Source of the DNA: Fragilaria crotonensis
Lineage: Eukaryota > Bacillariophyta > Fragilariophyceae > Fragilariales > Fragilariaceae
Direction: 5' to 3'
DNA length: 64,000 nt
Assembly: GCA_022925895.1 (NCBI GenBank)
Contig: JAKSYS010000197.1
Location: 26,370-90,369, forward strand
Below, in pieces: positions 10,118-19,204 of the stretch; the stretch's first letter is position 1; every line of letters starts with the position of its first letter. The notes under the pieces were generated by a model. It was not told the DNA's origin. It saw nothing but the letters and a program-made list of their open reading frames with translations, and searched no databases. The position numbers and the translations under genes are program-made.

Positions 10118-12861
10118 TTACGCACGTTGAGTCATGGGATCTCGATTCATGGATGGTTTGGAGATGGCAGTCATTCCAATATCTCCTTCAGGCCCAAAGT
10201 TGCTATACTTGCAATTCTTGGAAGGTGAATCAAGATACGAACAAATGACAGAACTCCGCCTTCGAAAGAGACTTTGCAAGCCAGGCATTTGCAACTGTTT
10301 CTCAAAGGCTGAGAAAGGAGCTGGATTGGCATACAAAGTCGGCGCACCCGATGGAGGTACCTTGGCGGCTGGTCTTCCAGTACGTGCAAAATGGTCGTGC
10401 GCGCTCTGCGGACGGACCGCCGAGTGACGCTGTTGCTGGTGGTGAGGACCATGGTGATGGTCTGTGCTGGAGGACGCCCGAATGGAATGCTTGGCATCCT
10501 GAGGATGCAGATTCGGACACACGTCTCCAAGCACGCAGCCTTGAGGACTACCCGATAACATGCACGCATTCTTCTTGTAGCTTGATGGATGGTACGCCAT
10601 CTCTTCTCTGGAGTGTGCCAATGGACACATCTCACCCTCACGACACAAATGGACCGTGACCCTATTGCCGCCAGTGATAGCATCCTGGACAGTGACAACA
10701 TCGGGACACATCTCGGCGCGGTACGTGTGCAACTGGGGATTGCGTCGTAGCCAACCCCCATCGACTTCCACATGCGCAAATCCACACAAATAATGGTCGT
10801 GATCGTAACGCTTAGCACACCAAGTTGTACGAAATGTGGCCAGCTCCTTGTCGTTCATCTCGCCTAAAACATCACGGCTCGTGTCCTGCTGTTGGGAATC
10901 ACCGTCATGAGTGACAGAGGGCTTTCCCGAGTCCTCTCAAAGAACGAGCGCCATTCACTGGCAGTTAATTGCAGTTTAGACGCATTCGCAGCGTCTCGAA
11001 TAAACTCGTTGTGACAACGGAAGGCATCTTCTGCCGACCGAACGTTCTCATTGAAGCAAAGCAATACAGATCGCTTGGAATGATGATCATCGCCATCCAC
11101 GTCATGAGCCGAAGCAGGTGCATCCGAACTCGAAAGTCTGGGAGACTGTTGTGCGAACCCCATACGCCACCCTTCTTCACCACGCCTCCTTCTTCTGCCA
11201 AAGACGCATGAAGGACAACATTCTTGTCCACCGTCACATCAGTCCACGGCTCATGGAGCGTCGCTAACAGCGCACGGTCATCCTGTGCGGTTTTCGCAAA
11301 CAGTTGACGAAAGGAATCCCCATTTTCTTCTGTACCGTCAGATCTGGGAATAATGTAGTGAAAGCAGCTGTTCAGAATGATTTGCATGCATCGGTTCACT
11401 TTCGTTCTGGTAATGGCGCCGGCATCAATCTTGGTCGCTACACAGGCGTGCACGCCCGATTGGAGCTGTTGTCTTGAAAAGTATCCATACTCCAGAGCCA
11501 ATTCCCTCCCCACGAGCCAACTAACCAGAGCAACTGCCTTGGAGGTATCAGGTTCGTACAAACAAGCCTTCTTCCTTAAGAGTGTCTTGAGCACCTCCGA
11601 GGATGACCGAGGTTGATTGGCACTAGGACTACTCCCTGCCGGGGATCCGGCCGGTACCTGGGATGGACCAACTTGTCGAATTGGAATAGGGCGGATATTC
11701 GGTCGATTGCGAGGCGATGCCGTCGGCGAACCCGGCCTGCGAGCTGCAGTGGGGTGATACTGACCGGTTGGCGGCAAATGAGACATATGACCGACGTAGT
11801 ATTGGTTGTATTCCGCAGTTCGACGTTGTTGTTGCTGATGTTGCTGCTGCTGACGCCAAACATCAGCGTGAGGCATGTAGTTGTAGTGTGCGTTGTTCGA
11901 GTCGATCGGCTGTTGATCGGTTCTGAACGAGGCAACTCGCGCTTGTCCTGAGCTATTCCATGCATCTCCTTGTCCTCCTAATGATGTAGGGACTGGGAAG
12001 CGCTGGGCCCATTGATTCGGAACAGGTGCAGGCTGTACCTGTAGGCCATGTGCATCATCCCATGAGGTCGATCGACGGTGCGAATTCATGCCAAGCCGTT
12101 GTATTGGTGCCGCAGATAGCGCAGGTCGAGGTGTTGTTGGTATTGCAGTCCCGGAACATCGTCAATCTTCCAAGAGAGTCTTTCAAAAGTAGGGGATCAA
12201 ATACAAAGTCCACCGATACATCATCGGATGATGCAACAGTCGAAGGCGTTCCAAACGCAGATGCGGGAAGTCTACTACTGCTACTTGTTGCAGTATGACT
12301 TTCCCCTGCGTTGTCGTTGTTCACTGATGCTTCCGGTGCAGCGAGGCCACTGTTTCGAGGGCTTGATGTGACGGATGAGTCTCCATCTCCCGCACAATCC
12401 TGATCCTTTCGTTCGGATTCTCGTGTGGAAGTCTCTGCTGCGTTGTTCTCCATTGTGTCTGCTGATTCGTGCGCTATCCACGGATTAGAGCTTGCTGAAA
12501 CGGTGTATCCCATCTCTACTCTGGAAAGGTTGTTCAAACTGTTTGTGTGTGTGTTGTTCAAACGCAAACCCGACTGAAGGAACTGCAACGTGTCACAGTT
12601 CAAGTCGCAACTACTTGGAGTACAACTCGTCACGGTGATAATGCCAGTGTCGACTCCTGTGCGTGCCGGCTGCTTCTCTTCACACAAGGTTGCAATTGAA
12701 TTCGTATTTGTATTCGTATTCGAATCCCCCGCAGTTCTCGTTTCTCTTCCTGATAAATCAGGCTCAGACTCTAATGTCTGTATCGTTGTTTCTGTCGTAT
12801 CGTCGTCGGTCGCCCTCACAATAATTCGTTCCTGATGATGATGCTGTTCCGAGCAGTTCAA
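10118..12861 (-). CDS. CCCH zinc-finger protein (Unkempt-like), reading frame interrupted
   Basis: Consecutive minus-strand frames read as one gene: 12861-12055 (Ser/Thr/Asn-rich, disordered), 12089-about 11170 (a conserved globular part with SEVLKTLLRKKACLYEP and RTKVNRCMQIILNSCFHYI), about 11150-10930, and about 10935-10118. The last contains tandem CCCH-type fingers: TTWCAKRYDHDHYLCGFAH, a CREGEMCPLAH finger and a CMLSGSPQGCVLGDVCPNLH finger, with YHPSSYKKNACM between fingers. This spacing matches Unkempt and plant TZF proteins, which bind mRNA and affect translation or decay. The frame changes three times. One possible join for the first is an intron from about 12210 to 12042. For the others only very short introns (23-35 nt) or 1-nt indels would work. 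Exon structure is therefore unresolved, but the domain assignment is firm. Confidence 0.7.
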
Positions 12862-14996
12862 TTGCTGAAGTTTTTATAATTGCAAAGGCAGAAGAAGAAG
12901 ATGATGATGATGCGGAGAGAAAGCGAATCGTTAGCAATGTTGGGAATGGGCGATTAGTGATTCTGTGTCGTGGGAAAAATTATGTGTTCACTTCGTCTCG
13001 AATAAGAAGAATCGACCCATCAACACTTCTCGGGAAATAAATAACTGTATATGTATGTGTATGGAATACGGGGTGTCACGTGTCACGGGACAAACCCAGA
13101 GGCTGATGTGGCTGAGACGAGTGTTGTTCACTCAAATTCTTCAAGTCTCTTTCTCACAATCTGGTACATGGATGTCCGTGGACAGAGTCATAATTCGTTC
13201 GTGGGATCGAACATCAAAACTCCGAAACAGAGACTCCAAGAGTGAAACCGTTACCGGACAGACGGTGACCAACTGATGACCACCACGAAGCGAGAATTGC
13301 CATGACATCAAGTGGTTTCTCTCGACGCCTCGAAAGGAAACGACGCGAACGATAACGAACGACGATGGGATTCTTTCGAGAATCATAGTTCAATTCAACG
13401 ATGTGTGCCGAGAAAACACATTGCACGGATGACGACATTGTCCTTCGGATGACATACCCTTACCTGCATTCACGTGAAAATTCTACTAATTCCTACTATG
13501 AACCGTTGAAGGCCATCCAGTCGTGAGCTCGAAATTCGAAACAACACGATTTCGGTAGGTTCGCCACCCCCTTCTTGTTTGTTCTTGGCACTACGTTCGC
13601 AATCAATTCTTCGTAAGTTTGTCGTTTCTCAACAGAGCAACAGCAACTGAGTCAGTGAGAATCAACAATTGTTGTTGTTGCTGCTCGTTGTTGTTCGTTG
13701 CTCGTTTTCCTAAAGACGGACAACCACGATACAGATTTGCACAAGAATTCAAGACCGCGTAATGAGTGATGGGTTGGGGTGTTGGGTCTCTCATCACAAG
13801 CAGAGGGTGGTTCGCGAAAAGACGCGAGGTCCCACTTCGGTACTGTATACGACGCTTTGGTACGGTGTCTATGTAGAGTACGATGCTTGCGTAGAAACAC
13901 CCTAATGAGAACCCTCGCTGAAAATATAATATCTACAGTCATGAATAAAATTTTATTGTCAGCTGTACTCCGATTACTACGTAACGTGGATGGTATGTAC
14001 AGCCAGCCTGACTCGTCAAATTCAAGTAACACTCTCAGGACAAGTCAGACACTGGCGAACTGTTCTTCGTTCTTTGGTATTCCGAGTACTGAGCACAAGG
14101 CCCTACTGCCTTTCAATGTGACGTCGTTAGCATGGGGTGGTGAAGAACTATGTCATACGAGTGGTAGAGTGCGGTATTAAAATACGTTGGGCTCAACGCC
14201 TGTCGGAGAATTGAGCCCCTGGCGGTAGTACTGGAGTTGGAGTACTGGCGAATGATTTGGTCGCATACGCGATACACGTCACAAGGCACGTGCATACAGC
14301 GATATGCACCGTGGTCTGAGTGGCGAATGGTGTATAGTAGCATAGTGCATAGAGTGCATAGTTCAGAGTTCAAAGTTCGGAGTTCAGAGAGAGTTCAGAG
14401 TACCGGTACCAGTACACATAAGATGGACTTGTTGGAATTGGGAAAGTTGGGGAAGATTTATCAGCTCTGTGTCCAGTGTACTCCTAGCAGTTCTGGGCGG
14501 CACCATGATCCATGATCCAAGGCATCACCTTGCCCAACAATCCAAGCGCAGATGGGGTCCAGGACTTGGAGTTATTACTCAATCAAGTACTCAAAACGTG
14601 GACCATGGAGTAATGCTCATACAAAGACAACGCAATCACATGCAGCTTCGAATTGCCTTCCAGAGTCATCTGAAGGAAGTACTCCTATTAAAAAATGAGA
14701 TAATTCGCCTATTTCTTGGCACAAGCATCATGTGTTGACTCCCTTGTAGTTGAGGTCTCCTACGTAGTACAAAGTCCATAAACTAATCTGGATTCGATTC
14801 ATTGTAAAGGTTGTAGTGTTGTTGAGGACATCGATCAAGGTTTGAAACAAGCGGATACAGAAAAACCAGTCTGGCAAACCTTGTGCGGACGCAGATCTAT
14901 CCATCGTGTTTCATCACACGGGGTCGTGTGCTTCCCCAAACGTTTGTCACAACAACAATAAACAGCTTCCCCAAAATCCCTCTATCTCTCGCGCGA
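12862..14996. other. gene-free stretch upstream of the zinc-finger gene
   Basis: Starts with a (GAT)n/(GAA)n-rich presumed 5' UTR and promoter of the zinc-finger gene. Further on are CAGAGTT/GTGCAT short direct repeats (about 14340-14400) and GTACT words. Several open frames of 60-130 codons show no protein-like conservation. Confidence 0.45.
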
Positions 14997-15671
14997 TCAC
15001 CGACACGACGACGACCCCAGTGCAGGAGGAAGATTCAATTCCAACGACTCGTCAAAAGTTCCCGGGAAACCACTAGCAACTGCCAATTCCTTGAGAGGTC
15101 GTTCTCCTCCAAGTACTGTCTTATCTTGAAAGATCCAGGTCGGATATCCATCAATTTGTTTTGCCACACACAGGGACGGTTGAGAATGATATCCCTTGGG
15201 ACTGCATTCAACATGATTCAAAAGTTCCCACGCCTGTCGTCCAAATAATTCTCGTTGACGTGCGGAATGAGGACACCAGTAGGTTTCGTACACCTTGGCA
15301 TTGGTACTTTGCAAATGCCTGGCCAATGCCATGGCCTGATCCGACGATTCCCGTGATACTCGTTTGGGAACATAAATGGTTTCCCCCTGACTGTTGGTCA
15401 CTGGGAAATATCCCAATTCTTGTGCAATAATGGCAATTGGAGGAGCGGCCGATGCGGATGATGATGGCAATGTGAGGAGTGTTGCCGTCATTGTTAATGT
15501 GGTTGCGGCAACCACAAGTGTGGCTGCTCGACGTGATTCAGAAATTGTCCTTGATAACCAATCCCGTCGTGACGATGGAGGTTGTGGTGATTGCCATGAT
15601 GATACGACAAGTAAACGAAAGGAAAAGACAAGGAACAGAATAGAAAGACTCTTTGGTTGAATCATCGCCAT
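14997..15671 (-). CDS. thylakoid-lumen VKOR-type thioredoxin-domain protein with CxxS site
   Basis: 224 residues from the ATG at 15671 (context CCATGG); an in-frame ATG 33 nt upstream is less likely. The leader is tripartite: a signal peptide ending VVSS-W (26), a basic stretch with twin Arg (SRR, 46-48), then a second hydrophobic segment ending SSASA-APP. This predicts passage into the thylakoid lumen. The domain matches the thioredoxin-like part that follows VKOR in cyanobacterial and plant LTO1-type oxidoreductases: YETYWCPHSARQRELFG, VECSPKG, LCVAKQIDGYPTW with the cis-proline. The active site normally reads WCPHC; here residue 136 is Ser, giving CPHS. It may thus act as an isomerase, trap partner disulfides, or have lost oxidase function. 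No VKOR membrane domain is attached, so it is a stand-alone domain. Confidence 0.82.
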   Translation of the reverse strand: MAMIQPKSLSILFLVFSFRLLVVSSWQSPQPPSSRRDWLSRTISESRRAATLVVAATTLTMTATLLTLPSSSASAAPPIAIIAQELGYFPVTNSQGETIYVPKRVSRESSDQAMALARHLQSTNAKVYETYWCPHSARQRELFGRQAWELLNHVECSPKGYHSQPSLCVAKQIDGYPTWIFQDKTVLGGERPLKELAVASGFPGTFDESLELNLPPALGSSSCR

Positions 15672-15847
15672 GGGACAGATGATGCTAGAGATTGACTCAA
15701 TCACACAAGGTCGTTTCAGATCAGATATGATCGGGACAAATTGATGGCTTTCCCCGTAACACCCCGTTGGCGTTCGACTGACGTCGAGCTGCCTCGATGA
15801 TGGATGGATACGACTACTGTAGTATGATGGAGAGTATTGCTCGAGGA

Positions 15848-15849
15848 TC

Positions 15850-15882
<33 letters not shown>

Positions 15883-15896
15883 CGCGGTACGCGGTT
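15848..15896. repeat. 7-bp microsatellite (CAGTATG)n/(CAGTACG)n
   Basis: About six tandem copies of a heptamer, four CAGTATG followed by CAGTACG- and CGGTACG-like units, lie in the spacer between the divergent VKOR-like and pRiA4b-like genes. A related heptamer array occurs at 51409-51470. Confidence 0.75.
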
Positions 15897-16168
15897 CGAG
15901 ATGGCCCTCTGTTGCTATGCGCCATAAAACACACTCAACCTTCTTATTGTATTCATACGTATAGCAGTAACCTATTGCGTATTGACACAATCGCATGCAG
16001 AATTCAAGAGGTCATCGCGCCATTTTCATTTTCAATTTTGAATCGTTCAACCCAGTATTCGTCTTCCTCCTCATACCTCATACTACATGGTACCTCATTT
16101 CTTACATTCTCCTACTTCAGCATCATAATGCATGCAACTTAGCAATCAGCATCATCGTATTCTTGACC

Positions 16169-17347
16169 ATGGCTGAACCAGAATTTCGCCGCAGACTTGG
16201 AGTGGTTGACACCAATGTCAACGTCAATGACAATGCAATGATTGACCCAGCTCCAGCTGCCAACAAGAAATCAAAACGTACCCAGCGCATTATCACCTTT
16301 AGTGTTGATCATTCTCCCGTTCAAGTACAAGTTCTCTCGACGCAGACAATCTACGATCTCGTTGACATTATTTGCCAAAACGCGACCATTGGTCAAAGCG
16401 AATCTGTCGACGGTCACGAATGGAACGTTCGCCTACTACCCGATGGGGAAGTCTACGAATATGGGGGCTTTCTTCCCGAATCCCAACAACGCGCTCATAA
16501 AGTTCAACTTGCTGATTTGGCGTTGGAACCGAATGTGACGACCATGGTTTTGCAATATGACTACGGAGGCAGTTTGGAATACAAAATTTATTGCAAGGAA
16601 GCGTCTGATGTTGTCGATCCTATTGTTGAACAGTCCTTGTTCCCTCGTCGCAAACTTAAGGCTGCTCCTGGTGGATTCCTTCCATATGATACACAAAAAG
16701 TCGATCTCAATGTGCTTTTCCCAACCTTGAACAAATGGGCCTTTCAACATGATCGTGCAGTCGAGTTGCATCTCTTCCAGCCTGGCCGCAAACAGAACCA
16801 TGGCTACGTCCAGAGAGACGATAATGGAGTCCTTCACATGCTTTTTCTCCCATGTAGGGCCGGTAAGGATTTATCTACCTATCTCCATTGCTTTGACTAC
16901 GCTTCGCAATTCAAGTTCGAAACATTCAACGACTGTCCAATGTACAACTGGTACAGTGTGGTGGTATGTCCCGAGGGGCATTTGGAATCACTGACGGATC
17001 AATACTCCCGCAATCAAAAACGGGGGTTTGTAGAGATGAAGATTGCCCCCTGTCCCCAAACAATCCCCCATTTCAATTCAGTCTTTCCCAAGCTCGCTTC
17101 GCTCGCTGGATATCGAAAGGACAAGCGGGTTCCTCGTGGATGGTTGACCTATCAAAACAACACATTACTGCTCTGTTCCGGTACTTCCTTGACTTTCAAG
17201 TCCAAGGCACCAAGGGGAACAGCATTTGATGGCAGGTATCAACATGAGCCAGTTGATGAATCTGCCATTCTACGTGAGATGGATGCAGAAATTAACTCCC
17301 TTCACCACTTGTTCTGCGTGGCGGAGGCTTTATTGCAGACGAGTTGA
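16169..17347 (+). CDS. pRiA4b ORF-3-like domain protein
   Basis: 392 residues from the ATG at 16169 (context GACCATGGC); upstream in-frame codons lack coding character. The N-terminal half carries a pRiA4b ORF-3-like domain (PF07929 family), seen as RIITFSVDHSPVQVQVLSTQ, DLVDIIC, the WNVRLLPDGEVYEYGG strand and the hallmark VLQYDYGGSLEYKI, the counterpart of the YxYDFGD-W-H motif. This family is abundant in bacteria, on plasmids and next to transposases, and its function is unknown. The C-terminal half (residues about 170-390) has no recognised domain. It includes a Cys/Trp-rich strand region (CPMYNWYSVVVCPEGH) and a closing helix. No leader is seen, so it is probably cytosolic or nuclear. 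Single exon, as expected for a gene of bacterial ancestry, though that is only suggestive. Confidence 0.72.
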   Translation: MAEPEFRRRLGVVDTNVNVNDNAMIDPAPAANKKSKRTQRIITFSVDHSPVQVQVLSTQTIYDLVDIICQNATIGQSESVDGHEWNVRLLPDGEVYEYGGFLPESQQRAHKVQLADLALEPNVTTMVLQYDYGGSLEYKIYCKEASDVVDPIVEQSLFPRRKLKAAPGGFLPYDTQKVDLNVLFPTLNKWAFQHDRAVELHLFQPGRKQNHGYVQRDDNGVLHMLFLPCRAGKDLSTYLHCFDYASQFKFETFNDCPMYNWYSVVVCPEGHLESLTDQYSRNQKRGFVEMKIAPCPQTIPHFNSVFPKLASLAGYRKDKRVPRGWLTYQNNTLLLCSGTSLTFKSKAPRGTAFDGRYQHEPVDESAILREMDAEINSLHHLFCVAEALLQTS

Positions 17348-17736
17348 TGAATAGGACCGATTCCACCTTGTAGCAGTGGACAGTGCATCATCAAGGCTCT
17401 TGTACTGAAAGATGATAACTGACTCGAGCACCAATTTGAGCAGACAAGGGTCACGTAGTAGGATTCGGTGTACAATCTATGCGCAACCTCGTACTAGGGA
17501 CAAAGGTTGTGAACCAGCAGCTATAGCACCAGGCAATGCATTCCGAAACGTTTTGCAGTAGAATTGTGATGTTGTAGCAAATGAAAAACACGGACAGTCA
17601 AGGGTACTGCCGACATGGAATCGATCGTGATGGATCATAATGTTGCTGGATAGCTATGAGTGTTCTTCAATGAGCAGCAGCAGACCCCCACTTTCCCACT
17701 AGTGTCACCACCCGTGCAATTAACGAGTGCCCCGAC
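17348..17736. other. gene-free stretch
   Basis: 3' flank of the pRiA4b-like gene. No further feature recognised. Confidence 0.4.
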
Positions 17737-17960
17737 TCAAGGAATCCCAATCCTGTTGATGACGATGGGTGTGTCCACATCTCCATCATTTGTTGTGGCA
17801 TGATGTGGTTCAATTCTTGCTTGGAAATGTCCTCCCAGCCAGTGGCTCTGTTCTCTCTCGTGAAAGAAATTCAGCATGATGCCGCTTTGTACTCCGTGGC
17901 CGCATTCAGCATTGCCATCGCGGTTGCCACAAACCGCCATCTTTGTGGCGACTGTAGCGC
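17737..17960 (-). pseudogene. gene fragment cut by the copia element
   Basis: A minus-strand frame is open from the LTR border (17960) to a stop at 17737. Residues such as HGVQSGIMLNFFHERE and GDVDTPIVINRIGIP look protein-like, with acidic and aromatic residues in balanced proportion. If real, it is the 3' end of an unknown gene whose 5' part was removed when the retrotransposon arrived. No family was recognised. Confidence 0.3.
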
Positions 17961-18198
17961 TTGTTGGGCTATCTAAGAATTTCCAAAGAATTCTTCAAGA
18001 TGCGAGTCATTTGACGAAGTCATTCTACGACCAAACTACGACCAAACAAGATGTGAACGAATATGCTTACAATCTCAATTAACTCTTAGGAACGATTACT
18101 TGTGAAGAGTGTGTTATCGACAACCTATTTGACCCCTGACGTATTCTCAAGGAATACAAGAAGGCTATAGTTATAGTCCTCGGGGTGCAATTTCAACA
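17961..18198 (+). repeat. 5' LTR
   Basis: TG...CA boundaries with 5-bp inverted ends TGTTG/CAACA. Nearly identical to 23268-23504. If the PBS complementarity marks the transcript start, U3 is 17961-18068 and R-U5 is 18069-18198. Confidence 0.95.
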
Positions 18199-18213
18199 GT
18201 TAATTGAGATTGT
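18199..18213 (+). promoter_or_regulatory. primer binding site complementary to the element's own LTR
   Basis: GTTAATTGAGATTGT begins at the first base after the 5' LTR, where minus-strand priming occurs. It is the exact reverse complement of ACAATCTCAATTAAC at 18069-18083 inside the LTR (and 23375-23389 in the 3' LTR). It does not begin TGG, so it does not match the 3' CCA end of a tRNA. The arrangement is that of the self-primed Tf1 element, where the mRNA 5' end folds back onto the PBS. Confidence 0.7.
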
Positions 18214-18282
18214 CCGGTCTAGAAAGCGCCGTAAGAATACCGGACGAGTGAAAGTCTGAAGAACACCTGCGAGGTTGAGACC

Positions 18283-19184
18283 ATGAGTGGAAAAGGAAAG
18301 TTCTACAAGAAAGGTCAAGGCAAGGGCAAAAGCCAAGCCAAAGGAGGAAGCTCCGCTACACCAAGGAAAGCAAGAAGCAGTACATCACTGACTTCAACTA
18401 CTATCTTGGATCGGCAAAACAAGCGTCCGATTACGAGACAACTACGGAATTCGTGATAAATCACATCAAGAAGATATACGATTATGGCAATGATATTGGC
18501 ACTGCTCTTGAGAAGCTAGAAGCCATTGATACGGCAGCGTGGAGACCCAGAATGCAGGTTAGCGGAGAAGAGGATGAGACAGTCCGAACCATCGAGAATA
18601 AGCAATTCGAGATTGAGTTCAAGTCCGATTACGATACATATCGGAAGCGCATGCAAGTGTATGAAAACAACTTGACAAAAGCATATGCTCTGCTCTGGGA
18701 ACGTTGTACCAAGGCCATGAAGAATAAGATTGAGGCAAGATCAGACTACGAGTTGATCAGGAATGACCCAATCAAGTTGCTGAAAGCAATAAAGGAACAC
18801 GCACTGAATTATCAGGAGAGTCGATACTCCATGTCAATCGTGTTAGATGCCATGAGAACACTCATGGGCACAAAGCAAAAGGAAGGCGAAAGCCTACAGG
18901 ACTATACCAAGAGGTTTCGCGTGGCGAGAGACGTGCTCAAGTCACATGTCGGCGGTCCCATTGTCTTGACAAAGATAGTCGAAGCGATGGATGGTTATGA
19001 GGACGCGGACAGCGAGAAGCGCAGCAAGATGTGTGAGCAAGCGTTCAATCAATTCTTGGCATTTCTCTACCTCGACAATGCCGATAAGGCAAAGTATGGC
19101 TCCATTTTAACCGGTTTGAATACCCAACAGTCACTGGGAACGATCAGTATCCAAAGACAATCACGGAGTCTAACAACGTTCTAA
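18283..19184 (+). CDS. gag: copia Gag (frameshifted)
   Basis: Gag starts at ATG 18283 (MSGKGKFYKKGQGKGKSQAK, a basic start) and continues, after a 1-nt frame change near 18351-18356, through KKQYITDFNYYLGSAKQ to the main 243-codon frame. The latter is helical and charged, with the copia Gag pattern (RMQVYENNLTKAYALLWERC; YTKRFRVARDVLKSHVG). It forms the virus-like particle around element RNA in the cytoplasm. A second 1-nt frame change at the G run 19136-19138 separates it from the zinc knuckle. In the intact ancestor Gag and Pol were evidently one frame, since reading the next frame from there gives coding-like sequence into Pol. Confidence 0.85.
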
Positions 19185-19204
19185 GCAATCATAAGTTCGA
19201 CGCC

